Shown in pieces: positions 1 to 11,824 of a stretch of DNA of 64,000 bases (positions are counted from its first letter, which is position 1; every line of letters starts with the position of its first letter). A program made the position numbers and the translations under genes. The DNA is from Mytilisepta virgata (taxonomy: Eukaryota; Mollusca; Bivalvia; Mytilida; Mytilidae): contig CM051516.1 of the NCBI GenBank assembly GCA_028015205.1, positions 36,656,230 through 36,720,229 on the forward strand. Direction: 5' to 3'. The notes beneath the pieces were generated by a model that ran no database searches, had not been told where the DNA came from, and saw only the letters and a list, made by a program, of their open reading frames with translations.

Positions 1-28
1 ACTTATTTAATCTTTTTTCTGGTGACAG

Positions 29-1067
29 TGGAAGTGACGTCAGTTCTCAGTTGGCAGATATTCAGAGTGAACTAAAAAACCTAGTTAATCTGCAAGAACA
101 AACATTGAGTTTTCTAGAAAGTTTGCAGAGGAAAATTGATTTTCTGGTACTGAAAAACCAAATAGCAACAGCTTCGAAAGAAATAAAAAGCTGTGCAAAA
201 GACCTTGAGCATTACCTTCAAAATCCTGATTCTCAACCGGAAAAGGACAGACTTATCGGTTGCCAAAACATCAGGCCGGACGTACGTCAGATGGCTAGTA
301 TTCTGAAAGAAGAGGAATTTACACTGAAAGCGACAAAAATTTTTGATTACATGATAAAGGCGAACAGTGGTAATTGTGATGGAGTGAAAATAATGGATAC
401 GTACAAATTTTTGTTTGGACTGTTCCTCACCGGATGTGAGTCGATGGTGGCGTCAGAGGCAGTGGAGTTTGAACGTAAATCAACAACCCTTCTGCAAGAA
501 TGCAAACAGTATACTCAGCAAATTGAAAATCATATGAAAACGGTTTATTCCAAGTGTTCGTTTAATACCTGTGCTCGCCAGACAGAAGTTGTTACTTCAG
601 CAGTTGCGTCAAAAAGTGACAATTACATAGAAAATATCAAGACTGAACTTGGTAGGAATATGCCTTGGTTTTCATTTTCTGTTTTTAAGTTTAGTTCAGA
701 TCCAAATGTTAAGCTACAAGGAGACCCGAAGCCAAGTGCAATTTTATTATCAAGCACACATTTACACTTTGTTGTAATATGGACTCCCTTCGTTACACAG
801 AAACACGTTACAGCACGTTACTTTAGTCTAGAGTATGATACCAAACCCTTTATATCCGAGGCCAATGAAATTGATATAACGGCTACCAAATCTGGCCATA
901 AAGCCATCATTAAGTCCTACTTTGACCAATCTCAGATTACCTTTTCATATAGCCCTTGTGCTTTTTCTAAGAAACATTTCACTCCAACTTCATGTTCACA
1001 GAAGTTTAAAGCCGATATGTTTTTATTCACTTTATTCGCAATGTCACAAATGACTTTTGTAACTTAA
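29..1067 (+). CDS. Last exon of an unrecognised helical, coiled-coil-like protein (5' partial)
   Basis: The frame stays open to the left edge of the window with no ATG, and a pyrimidine-rich tract ending in AG at 27-28 looks like a 3' splice site, so this is probably the last exon, not a whole gene. The stop is at 1065-1067. The first roughly 70 residues are rich in Leu, Lys, Glu and Gln with heptad-like spacing (for example SELKNLVNLQEQ), suggesting a coiled coil or helical bundle. A second predicted helical stretch of about 100 residues follows. The C-terminal 130 residues look beta-rich with scattered aromatics and end in a hydrophobic stretch. No transmembrane segment, catalytic motif or signal peptide is evident. 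I do not recognise the family. Helical bundle followed by beta-rich C-terminus would be compatible with a pore-former-like or immune effector protein, but that is speculation. The coding call is firm because of length and codon texture; the function is unknown. Confidence 0.75.
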
Positions 1068-2000
1068 AATTGTTGTGTATGAATTTGCTTTTATCGCAGC
1101 ATTAATTTTGCCTTTATTTTTTGTAACAAAAAAGTTTATACAAAAATATACTGTGTCTTTAAAACAACAACAGTGATAAAAATTATTATATGGTACGCTT
1201 TTACTCATAAAACATTATACATTTCCTTGATGTAGATTAAGTAAATCTTTTTTCAAAGCACTTTTTTTAAACTGCTTATTTTTTCGCTTATTCTTTTTTT
1301 AATTATGGCCTTATTACGTTATGTACTCAACGCAATATAATTGGAATTTTAAAAAGATATGTCTGGAAATAGTCTTTGTAAGACGATATACTGTTTAATA
1401 TATATTTTCAATTGTGAATATCAATTTTTGTCTGTTCATTAGTGTACTATTACGTAACTTTAAAATAAACCAAGTTGGCTCACGGACAACAACGAGCAAG
1501 GTGGTTTTAAAAACCGAATATCATTCACCCGCCCTCTTATTCCTCCAATTCATAAAATTAGTTACCGTCATTTGCAGGATAAATTTGAAAATTGGGGAAT
1601 GTGATTCGATGAAATATTTTCCGTTTTAGTGCGTTTGTATTAACGCATTTAAATACATACAATAATGGTCATGATGGTGGAAATATCTATTTGGAACATT
1701 GGCTAAGGAAGAGATTGAAAATTATTTCCGACGAATTTTTCATCTACATTGTATATTCGTATTTAATCAACTAGAATCCACAAAAAAAAAAAAACATCAT
1801 AGAAATAATGCTACAACGAATCATATTGGATTCTGTTTAAATAAAACGTAATAAGCATAATAAATCAAATATTTATAATTATCAATTGTTATGCATAAGA
1901 GCGATAAGCCGGCGTGATTTATATTGTCTTCATTTGTTGTAAGGATTTGGCCATAATCATTTTATGTTATAAACTCAATAAAGAAAGTTTTTTCTTTCAG
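1068..2000. other. AT-rich non-coding stretch
   Basis: It probably contains the 3' untranslated region of the upstream gene followed by intergenic DNA. AATAAA-like hexamers occur near 1464, 1840 and 1978, but none can be assigned. No open frame with coding texture was seen. Confidence 0.5.
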
Positions 2001-2031
2001 TGTTGAATATTTTTAATAATGGATACAAGTG
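2001..2031 (+). CDS. Candidate first coding exon (MDTSG...), gene unknown
   Basis: A strong 3' splice site (a T-rich run ending TTTCAG at 1995-2000) is followed by 31 bases and then a consensus 5' splice site, G|GTAAGT, at 2032. The exon contains an ATG at 2019 reading Met-Asp-Thr-Ser and ending one base into the next codon (phase 1). This is the usual form of an exon joining 5' UTR to the first codons. I found no downstream exon on this strand to join to it, so the gene is unidentified and the call rests only on splice-site quality. Confidence 0.35.
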
Positions 2032-2204
2032 GTAAGTCTGTTACTAAAACTCCTTTCTACACGCGAAAACATTCACGTAAAAAACGAGGAGTTTTCACTG
2101 CTATTCTAAGAGTTACATATTAAACAATAGGAAATTCAGTCTTTATACAAAGACTGTACACACGTGACAAAGCTTAATCAGAGGAAACACGCTTTTTAGC
2201 TCAC

Positions 2205-2832
2205 CCTTGCCCAAAAGATCTTCTTGTCTGAAACCAATTTGCAAATTGAATCAAAACTTAGCGGCAATTGTGCTTAGGTAGTCTTCTTTCAGAATTGTAT
2301 CCGATGATCCCGCCCGTCATCCAAGATGGCCGCTAGAGCCGGACATACTTTAACATAGGACCCTATGGGAAATTTACTTAAAGATCTTCTTGTCTGAAAC
2401 CACTTGGCCAATTGGAACAAAATTTAGCAGCAATGGTCCTTAAGTGGTCCTCTTTCAGAATTATATCCTATGTCCCCACGCCTCATTCAAGATGGCTGCC
2501 AGAGCCGAACGGTGTTGAACATAGAACCTAATACTTGTTACTTATCCCTCTTGGAAAGAAATTGTCGCAACCTTGGTACAGTATTCGTCGCAAAATTTAT
2601 CGGGGCTGCTATATTTTTATTGTTTCTATGCCCAACAAAACGTCACGTAATACGTCATTATTCACCTCCGTCGCAATGAGCAATCGGTCTCGAAAAATTC
2701 GTATTAGAAAAATCACTGAAAAATCTTCTTGTTTTAAACCAGTGAGCCAGTTGGAACTTGACAGCAATTTTCCAGGCTGCCAGTCAAGATGGACATAGTC
2801 CAGGTGAGCGATACAGGTTCCTGGGAGCCACT
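2205..2832 (+). repeat. Dispersed repeat: three diverged tandem units
   Basis: A unit starting AAAGATCTTCTTGTCTGAAA and running through CAAGATGGC(C/T)GC occurs at about 2212-2345 and again at 2380-2530. A more decayed copy lies at 2718-2795. The block ends in CCAGGTGAGCGATACAGG followed by a GGAGCC motif (2800-2830). The reverse complement of this end recurs near 62821-62850, so it is a dispersed element with recognisable ends. Short open frames here are by-products of the repeat. Confidence 0.6.
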
Positions 2833-2833
2833 A

Positions 2834-3171
2834 GTTAGGTCTTCTCTCCTCAAACTCATAATTGTTATAAAGAATGGAAAAGTTTATGAACACGTAGTGA
2901 ATTCGCAATTATTTAACTCCTCTGTACGAACTCATATTAATAATTACCTACTTTGTATTTATTGCCATGTTATCACTTGATGTCTAACTGTCTTTGTATG
3001 TAAAGGAAGTTTCAGTTTCCGTATTTTGGCAGTTATGTAATTTTAAAAAATTCGACCTCGGCACGCAATATCCAATTTCTTGGTAAAAATTAAATCATAT
3101 GAAGAGAAAGAATGTTATCTGCTTACCTGAAGTAAGTGTATACATTTTGAAACTTGCTTTGTCATTGCAAA
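2834..3171. other. Non-coding stretch before the Tc1 element
   Basis: Ordinary AT-rich sequence with no supported gene, repeat or signal. Confidence 0.4.
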
Positions 3172-3173
3172 TA

Positions 3174-3198
3174 TACTGAACCGCAAAAGAAACGTCGC
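3174..3198 (+). repeat. Left terminal inverted repeat of the Tc1 element
   Basis: 25 bp, pairing with 4691-4715 at 24 of 25 positions by eye. It is preceded by TA at 3172-3173. Confidence 0.9.
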
Positions 3199-3485
3199 TT
3201 TTTCAAAATGTTAGCAAAATTCAAAATAAATATTAATTAATGATTTTTATATAATCAGTATTACGATTACATCACCAGGTAAGATTAAATTACCTGTGAA
3301 TTAAATTTTCGGTTGAATAATTTTCAGTTGATATCGTAGAGCGACCGTACCTAAAACCGCTCGTGGGACACACTTGGCGGTAATTTTTCTTAAATCTTAA
3401 ATGTTCGTGAAATTCATGCTCCTTTATGGGTATAAAAGGCCGGAGAAAATTAAAGAGTGTTAGTATCAGTGTTGACACAGAAGCT

Positions 3486-4523
3486 ATGCCACGTCTGACT
3501 CCACAACAGAGAGAACAGGCCATTGGTCGATTGGATGCTGGGCAATCTGCCAGAGTTATTGCCAACGACTTCAACTGTGCTGTTCGAACAATTGAACGTC
3601 TACGGACACGGTACAATGCAACAAACAGCACAAATGACCGTCCGCGGAGTGGTAGACCCCAAGTCACTACCCCTAGACAGAATAGAGGCATTGTTCGTCA
3701 CCATTTGATGAATCGGTTCACCCCAGCTGCCGAAACTGCCAGAAACACTGTTGGAACACATGGACGACCCATAAGTGATGATACGGTTCGTCGGCGATTA
3801 GCTGCTAGAAACATGAGATGTCGCCGTCCAGCAAGAGGACCTATTCTTACTCCTCGACACCGTCAAGCTCGTCTTCAGTGGGCCACTCAGCGACAGAATT
3901 GGCGAAATCGACAATGGCGTAACATCATCTTCTCTGACGAAAGCCGTTACTGCATTTCAACAGCCGATGGCAGAACCAGAGTGTGGAGAAGACGCGGGGA
4001 ACGTTACGAAGACAGCTGCATTCTGGAAACAGACGCGTGGGGAGGACCTAGCATCATGGTATGGGGTGGAATCGGCCTTAACATTAAACTTGGTCCAGTC
4101 ATCTTTTAGAACCTTGGCCCAGGCAGAGGAAATGGCGTAACAGCTGCCCGTTACATCGACCAAATCTTGACACCCCATGTTCAGCCCCATTTCGCACGTC
4201 ATCAAAACAAGACTTTCCAACAGGACAATGCACGTGTGCATACCGCAAGAGCCACAAGAGACTTCCTACAGCAGAATAACATTAATTTTATGGATTGGCC
4301 GGCTTTGAGTCCAGATTTAAACCCTATTGAACATTTATGGGACGAAGTTCAAAGACGGTTGAATAATGAGCAGCCAAGTCCGACAACTGCAGCTGAACTT
4401 TCACAAGCGTTTCAGAGAGTATGGGCACGTATTCCGATGGCGTTTATTAATCGGCTCATCAACTCCATGTACCGAAGATGTGCCGCAGTAATTGGTGCCG
4501 GTGGAGGACATACACGTTATTAA
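3486..4523 (+). pseudogene. Tc1-family transposase, DD34E, with one in-frame TAG
   Basis: The frame begins at the ATG at 3486 (MPRLTPQQREQAIGRLDAG); an in-frame ATG at 3426 lies in the element's 5' region and is a less likely start. The whole frame is 345 codons, the usual Tc1 transposase length. The N-terminus looks like a paired helix-turn-helix DNA-binding region (about residues 5-110). The catalytic triad is visible: D in FSDESRY, D in QDNARVH and E in NPIEHLWDE, with 34 residues between the last two. A TAG at 4107-4109 falls between the first and second catalytic Asp; the same frame continues to the stop at 4521-4523 with no indel. A single C-to-T change at a CAG codon would explain it. 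Readthrough or sequencing error cannot be excluded. Confidence 0.92.
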
Positions 4524-4690
4524 CGGACGTGGGATCACAGCATTGAAAACATGTGACGTTGCGACAATTGTGACGTTTTTGTGAACATTGTAACCAAAAG
4601 ACTGTAAATCATTTATTAAATTTTGTAAAAATTAATTTAAAATATATAAATGTCACTTTGAAATAAATGTATGTGAACATGTCATTTTGT

Positions 4691-4715
4691 GCGACGTTTC
4701 TTTTGCGGTTCAGTG
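4691..4715 (-). repeat. Right terminal inverted repeat of the Tc1 element
   Basis: Reverse complement of 3174-3198 with one difference, followed by TA at 4716-4717. Confidence 0.9.
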
Positions 4716-4844
4716 TATTTATTTGAAACTTAAAATAATAGAACAAATAAAAGAAGAGATCACCAATGAAATATGAATCAATTTACGCACTACGATGAAA
4801 ACAACATGTTACAGCACAAAACACATAAACCACAAAGCTACATG

Positions 4845-5010
4845 TCCAAATCGATATCAGGAAAGGTCAACAATGACATACCAATCAATCAAAGAAACCC
4901 AACAGACAGAACTCCGGACAAAAAATAACATAAAAGGGCACTTAACACAACAGAGAGTCGGGATAGTTTGACAGTGAATAGTGGTGAAGTTAAACTATCC
5001 AACCCCCATC
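4845..5010 (+). repeat. Dispersed repeat, copy 1
   Basis: The block around AATGACATACCAATCAATC, AACCCAACA..AGAAC and the following A-rich tract matches a similar block at 56505-56675 in the same orientation. Both copies also share the preceding ATC-GATATCA/CATC-GGAAAG segment. The element family was not identified. Confidence 0.55.
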
Positions 5011-6900
5011 CCCCCTTAATCTATACGGACCATCAGGTGTATAAAATATACTCTAAAATCCAATGTAGCATAATAATAAACAAGGTGATCAATAACTGAT
5101 AAAATATTTTGAACGGTATATGAATTAGCTGGCAGGACCAAAATGCTTATTTTTACTGCAAAACAAGATAACCCTCTTATAACCGATTTTCGGAGAGTAT
5201 CGCACTATTAAACAAACGGGCCAGAAACGACACTGCCATGGTGTTATGATATTTCGTTATGTAGTTCACCAGAAATCGGCAGTACGTGAGAGACCAATAT
5301 AAAGTTTAAGTCTGTAAGACCCTGGAAAAAGGGCACTTATAATGTTATAATTGTTAACATAAAAGAAATACCCACAAAAAACCATTCCACGTGCTAAAGT
5401 CTGAAATTGTATTACCATAAAAGTATTGAAAAAAAAACCTTTCTTTTTTATCGCAACTTCAACTGCAGTACAAGATAACGCCTTCTCTTAACTTTTGTCT
5501 GTGGGTACTAAATAGCACGCGCTATAAACAAAGCCTTTTATGGTAATTGTCCCTGCCCTCTATTAACTTCGGATACGTCATTCATGTTCAAGTTTTCAGG
5601 TATTGTTTTCTCGCCCATGTTCAAATGTTCATGTTGTTATATTTAACCTTGAATATCACCCCCACTAGGAGCTGTTTCTGCACGATCCATTGGTGAAAAT
5701 GAATATGGCGGATTAATTTTTAGCTAACATTAGATCATGTGCCTTGCACTTTTAGTGTAGTATATTTATTACACATTTGTGGAAAGATGTAAGAATGTTA
5801 CCAGGTTTTCAAGAGAGGGCGTAAACTTGTAAATAATCGAAATAATAGGTTCAGGGCCGGGATCCAGAATATTCAGATACTAGGTTTTCAGAGGAAATGT
5901 CCAGGTTCTTCCCAAACTGACAAATATGTTTTAGTAGTTTAGTGATATTACTTCAAGGAAATTTTCTTGTATGTTTAGTTCTTCAAATACAGGCAATATA
6001 ACATCTCTCTTTTTTACGTCCCTTACACCATCATCTAGATCCGCCACTGGTTACAGTGTCATATTTAAATGCAATATTTTTTTTAAAACTTCTAGACCGG
6101 ACGAATTCTGAAAGCAGCCATATCGGTTTTTTTTTAAATCCCTCTCCACATTCCTTACAGATAAGTTTGTCAAAATCATTACACTTAAATAAATTATCAC
6201 AAGGTCAAAGTCTTAAAATAACAAAACGCTTGCAGGAAGCAAATAATATTATAACATATTACACTGAATGTTGCAGTAGGTAAAGAGTTTATTCAAGATC
6301 GAACTCAATGAAAATAGGACAACCTTCTCTTAGATTATTGTATTAGGTGGTATAATTTGATCCAATCTTGTTTTGATTTTTATCAAAAAATTATTCTTGG
6401 CCGCAATGCTACAAGTAACATTCCTACAATATCAAAGTACCTTCTCTTTTCAGTTGGTATTGGTAATTGTTGACTGTCCAAAGTTTTTGGTCAGTTCCAG
6501 ATTAAGTTCAGTCCAGAAATGAGTATTGCAGGCAGAAATTTCATTATTTGTTCCAGAACGGAACGCATTGAATTTACTATAGTAATTTATATTAGTTGAC
6601 ATGTTTGAAAGTGAACATGACCCACATCTGATCCAACATAAACATACTATGCACAAACACTTAATAAATTTACTTCAGGAAGTTATAGTATAAAAGTGTG
6701 AATTTTACGTAGAAAGAGACTTTAAGTAAAATATTACTGTTAAAAAAGCGAAAATATAAAACATAAATACATTTTCGAAAGAGATGTATATTTTTCGTGG
6801 AATTTTACGTAGATGAAATTTTAATGAAATGCAGATGGAAATGTTAATAATACGATAAAATTCTTGTTCATCGTCTAGCCAATATTATAGTCCTGCTGTG
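5011..6900. other. Non-coding AT-rich stretch
   Basis: No coding frame, splice-bounded exon or clear repeat was supported. Confidence 0.4.
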
Positions 6901-7135
6901 CATGTCGTAATTGGTGACCTTAGCATAGTTGATAATTTACAACTCGGAGACACAATTGCTAAAGGCGCGAAATATCGTCTGCCTCAGCCTATCAACTGAA
7001 AGAAGAATTTTCGTCTCCTGGTGGATGCAGTTGATGACCACGCCAGACGATGGGCAAAATGCTAGACGGAGGATTCTGACGCATTGTCAGAGTGGATTAA
7101 AGCAATATGGTTAAAAAAGAATACATAAACTCAGA
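6901..7135 (+). pseudogene. Decayed retroelement ORF fragment (Penelope-like suspected)
   Basis: One frame reads as protein-like text, for example VIGDLSIVDNLQLGDTIAKG, then GAKYRLPQPIN, VDAVDDHARRWAK and ALSEWIKAIW. It is broken by TGA, TAG and TAA codons. The style (a KGPKYR-like motif, then DAV(D/E)D.ARRWAK) is what I recall from N-terminal regions of reverse-transcriptase ORFs in mollusc Penelope-like elements; that assignment is from memory of the family and was not checked. Coding-like text fades after about 7135. It is a fossil, not a working gene. Confidence 0.5.
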
Positions 7136-8589
7136 CGTTCGATGAGCACCAAGGGATCTCACATTTTTATAGTCCCTGGAGTGATCTATTCACCTAACAC
7201 AGAAGCTACATAGTCAAGGATATGAAGAAGAAAGGCTGAAATTGTCTCTTAGAAAGTTATTCGGACGACATCACGAGTTGGTTCATCGATATACTGTTCT
7301 GTGTCTCAACTCATGCGTGACATTTTCGTTTGGGTCTGGTCTTTCCCTTTCGTTCATCTTTGATATCATTGACACGACTTTTCCCCTGACTGTTATGAAC
7401 CAGCAATAAATTTAAAATTTAATTGACATCCTTTTTATCCATCCGATCGTTAAAACAGCATCCACAAACTGTACTCGTTTTATTGTAGTAAATTTAGTTA
7501 GTTGCAAGATAAAACAAACTTGTCTCCATATATAATGTTACCATTATTTTCATTAAACAACACTGTGGGCTATTGTTTTGGCATTTAGATTTAATGACCT
7601 TAAGCACAATCGATGTGTCTTAATTTGACTACATACAAACATCTGGTTCATAAAAATTTCATTCTACATAAATTTATTAAAATAAGAAAAAGCTATGCCA
7701 CTGCTATTCTTTTAAAATATTAAAAGGCACTAAAGAAAAAATACTGGAAGTTCGTGTTTATTTTTTACAATTTAAATTTTGGAACTGGACTTGTTTTGTC
7801 GAAAGGTCGATACACAGCAAATATATCACATGTTTTTTTTTAGGGGCGGGGTAGCCCTGGGTTAGGCCAAAATTTTCCACTGGTTTAATTTTTCTTATAT
7901 TTTCGTCATGTATTATATATGTCTCAATACACCACTTGAGAAGATTTGTTCAAATTCAACCACGCGTTTCCTTCACAGGGTTCATTGAAAATGGGCATTT
8001 AAGGGGTACCCTTCATTCGAGGAGATGACACAAGTTAATGAATATTACCTCTCATAGCACATATGTTTGATAAAAAATAGTTATAATTGTTGAACTGAAG
8101 AACAGGGATATATTCTTAATCAAAAATGAAAAATGATGGTAAAATTCATTCTTTATGTGCAAATTCAAAGGTAAAAAGGACCAGACACTTGATGTGTGAT
8201 GAACTATTACTGTTATATTATAATACTAACAGGATAATGTGTTATAAGTAACCCCACACTGAGATGACGACGAGATAAGCACACGATACAAACACACACT
8301 TCTTAGGGGGTGGGGGGGGGGCTAATTCAAGATATTACGAATTTACTGGACGAGTAGAAAATTCTAGTAAGGATTTGTGAAATTATTGCATTTGTAGACA
8401 CAGTATTTTGTTAATTCAGAGCGACTTTTTCAACATCTTAATCAAATGTCGGGTCGAATTTATATCATGGTACATGTACTATGCCAATATCCATTCCTGT
8501 CAAGAACTTTATACTGGAATAATGTTTGAAATTTGATAATTGAACAAATCTTTACTAACAAAAAAAATTGTGAGTCTTCCAAGGAAGAC
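7136..8589. other. Non-coding stretch with G- and A-rich tracts
   Basis: Contains a G-rich run near 8307-8321 and simple T-rich runs. No gene supported. Confidence 0.4.
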
Positions 8590-9892
8590 ATGTGTCGCCT
8601 GCGGACGTCAATTTTTACAAAAGATATTAAAATGTTCTAAAAATGAAATATATATGCACACCTTTGCATTCAGGTTAATGCACGGAGAAAGTTTCATCAA
8701 ATTGCTTTGAGTGGTTATAGTGTAGTTGAGGATAGAAGTTTTGAACCCCCCCCCCCCCCCCTTTTACAAAAATGTCAATTTTAACACAAAAAAATTAAAA
8801 TTTTCTAAAAATGAAATATATATGCACATCTGTGCAATAAGGTTAATGCACAGAGGAAGTTTCATCAAATTCCTTTGAGCGGTTATGGAGTAGTTGAGGA
8901 TAGAAGTTTTGACACCCCCCCCCCCCTTTTTCAAAAATGTCAATTTTTACCCCAAAAAAATTAATTTACTAAAAATGAAATATATATGCACACCTTTACA
9001 TTAAGGTTAATGCACAGAGAAAGTTTCATCAAATTCCTTTGAGCGGTTCTGGGGTAGTTTAGGATAGAAGTTTTGATACCCCCCCCTCTTTTTTTCAAAA
9101 AAGTCAATTTTTACAAAAAAAATATTTTTTCTAAAAATGAAATATATATGCACACTTTTGCATTAAGGTTAATGCACAGAGAAGGTTTCATCAAATTACT
9201 TTGAGCGGTTACGAAGAAGTTGGGTATAGAAGTTTTGACCCCCCCCCTTTTTCAAAAATGTCAATTTTTACCCCAAAAAAATTAATTTACTAAAAATGAA
9301 ATATATATGCACACCTTTGCATTAAGGTTAATGCACAGAGAAAGTTTCATCAAATTCCTTTGAGCGGTTCTGGAGTAGTTTAGGATAGAAGTTTTGGGAC
9401 CCCCCCCCGGGCCTCTTTTTTTGCAAAAATTTCAATTTCTACAAAAAAAAATCAAAATTTTCTAAAAATGAAATATTTATGCACACCTGTGCATTAAGTT
9501 TAATGCACAGAGAAAGTTTCATCGAATTCCTTTTGAGCAGTTATGGAGTAGTTGAGGATAGAAGTTTTGACATCGACCCCCACCCTTTTTTTTCAAAAAT
9601 GTCATTTTTTACAAATAAAAATTTAAACATTTTTAAAAATGAAATCTATACGCAAACCTGTGCATTAACCTGAGAAAGTTTCATCAAATTCCTTTGAGCG
9701 GTTATGGAGTGGTTTGCCCCCCCCCCCCCTATTTTTTTGTGACGACGCAAGACGACAGATAGTGATCCCTGTGTGTCGACCATGCGTTCCGCAGGCCACA
9801 CAAGAGGATAAAAGAAAAATGTGACGACGCAAGACGCAAGACGACAGATAGTGATCCCTATGTGTCGACCATGCGTTCCGTAGGAGACACAA
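8590..9892 (+). repeat. Minisatellite array (seven units of about 160-170 bp) bounded by inverted ends
   Basis: A unit beginning AAAATGAAATATATATGCAC and containing GTTAATGCACAGAGAAAG, TTTGAGCGGTTATGGAGTAG and a run of 7-17 C recurs with ATGAAAT at 8643, 8811, 8975, 9137, 9296, 9468 and 9639 (spacing 159-172 bp). The left flank has TGTGTCGCCTGCGGAC near 8590-8607. The right flank has its approximate reverse complement twice, inside a duplicated segment beginning GTGACGACGCAAGACG (about 9740-9797 and 9819-9892). Inverted ends around a tandem core resemble the non-autonomous bivalve elements with minisatellite cores (pearl/Helentron-type). That family link is inferred from architecture only. 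Confidence 0.7.
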
Positions 9893-11824
9893 CTAGCGCT
9901 TGGAGCATAATAACTAGATCCTAATCCCAGACTACTGTCATGATTGTGTGTCTCATATACTTCGGCAACTGAAATCTACATGAAATACTGCAGACCTCAC
10001 TATTATTTTGTACTTTTAATATAACAATTCGGTATGTCTTAATGGTCAACATGGATCAAACTTTCGGAGATGTAACTTGCACATATTCTGCAACGTCAAA
10101 TTTGTCTGTGGTGACGTCATATATGATGCAAATACCTGTGCAATGCACACGAGAATCTTAAAATCAGATGTCGTTAAATATTTGGGACATTTCAACAGCG
10201 GAAAAGGCAATAATTCGTTACGACTATTGCAAACAAATGATTGTGTAATACTCTTTGCAGTTTGATAAATACACACAGTAGAGCAAAAATCACATCAAAC
10301 AACGAAGATCAACAAATTCAAAACACCCAGTATTTGATGCAAAGTATTCCTGGTCACTACGTTTACGTATTCGAGTGCCGTCATCCAATGTAAACAATCC
10401 GTGTAATCAAGATGCTTGAAACGAAGCTTCTATTACAAACGCATCAACGATTATAAAAAGTCAATAGGAGTTATCTCCCTTACCCCAGGCCTACCCCCTT
10501 CAGGATAAAACAATTTAAACAGGAAGTGTTATGTTTCTTCGGGATTTTCCCATAGTGCACAGAAACCCAGACTTTGATATTTTCTAGTGAAACAGAGCCT
10601 ACTAATTTACATTTTATTTTCATTTAAAACATTACTTTCTCATTACATGACATTTCTTGGCTTAATGAGATCATCAAAACCAATGGAAGTAGTTACATGA
10701 ACCTACGACTTCTAAATTGCTCCTACATCTGGTTTACATTTATATGTCTACATACTATTTGATCCAGTCAAACGGTAGTAATAATGGGCCATAATAGAAA
10801 TGATACAAAATATACCAAATTCCACCAATATGGGTAAAGAATGGATAGAATGTACAAAAAATATCATATCTGAAGATTAATCATTGTTGTTCTGCAGAAA
10901 AAATTATCTATGACCGCTTTTTTTCTCATAGTCGTTTATAGAATGATACACTTGTGAAAGATCAGCCATGTTGAAATCTTGATAATTTGGCACATATGGC
11001 AAAATTGCGGGTACTTTGGTAATTTGCATAGCGGCCATTTTGGATTTCTCTGACGACATTCATTACAAAGCATTAAACTTGCCCCAAAAAATAAAAATGC
11101 AAATATTCAAATTCTTATAACTCACAAGCAATATGTCCGCATATAGGTACATTCTACACAATATTAGCTTTCCTTTCGTGTGCAAATAAACATTGTCAGC
11201 ATTGAAAACTTTCGGCCAATTCAGTTTAAAAAACTGAAGCGTAACCGTAGTATAACTGCTATATGAATTAACAAAAATTAGTTAAAAATGCAAATTCAAA
11301 CTACAGATACAGATACATACAAGATCATACATAAATTGTCCGCATATAGAGAACAACTTTGGAGGGTGAATTTAATGAGGAAATAAGTTTTATCTCACCT
11401 GCTTTCATAACTTTTCGGCCAATGTTTTTAAAACATGATAATTTCAAGTCTCCCATAGCGTAATCCTTCAAATATGAAGCCTTTCCCCTCAGAATTAAAC
11501 AAACAATTTGTAAATATCCGCCAAAGGAAGTTCTCATAGACACATTAGTTTAATAGCCGAGACGGAAAAAGACTCGATTATCCGTAATTCAAACAATTTT
11601 ATCATTTTCGATCTACAACCAAGGGAGGTAATTTGCTTAAAAGGGCTGAAGTCACGTGATGCAAATGCCATGAAAAATGTACCCAGCATTTTGCCATATG
11701 AAGTACCATTAAGCTTTTAAAACAATTATTCTCTAATACTGGTTTGGAAGATGTATTAATGTTTGTAAAGTTTTTTTAAACATCCATAATATAAAAATTA
11801 TGTTATTTTCTACAATATGAGCAC
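9893..11824. other. Intergenic stretch and likely 3' flank of the TLR gene
   Basis: No coding frame is convincing. The short antiparallel open frames near 10046-10276 lie on both strands of the same DNA. A motif GGAGTTATCTCCCTT lies at 10468-10482. AATAA-like hexamers for the minus-strand TLR were not singled out. Confidence 0.4.

Larger units (their letters stand above)
3174..4715 (+). mobile_element. Tc1/mariner-type DNA transposon, complete with TIRs and TA target duplication
   Basis: The element is about 1,542 bp. Its ends are 25-bp inverted repeats: TACTGAACCGCAAAAGAAAC... on the left (3174-3198) and the reverse complement, with C in place of the T at the first position, on the right (4691-4715). 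Both ends are flanked by TA (3172-3173 and 4716-4717), the target duplication expected for this superfamily. One transposase frame fills the centre and is interrupted by a single stop codon. The near-identical TIRs and otherwise intact frame suggest recent activity, but this copy cannot make full-length transposase without readthrough. Confidence 0.93.

Noticed and set aside
8590..9725. CRISPR-like array
   Set aside because: Repeats are 160-170 bp, with no unique spacers, in a eukaryotic genome; it is a minisatellite.
9479..9892. Open frames within the poly-C minisatellite
   Set aside because: Occur in repeat units and their flank, on both strands; by-product of the repeat.
10046..10276. Overlapping open frames on both strands near 10.1 kb
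   Set aside because: Short, antiparallel to each other, without splice sites or recognisable content; expected by chance.
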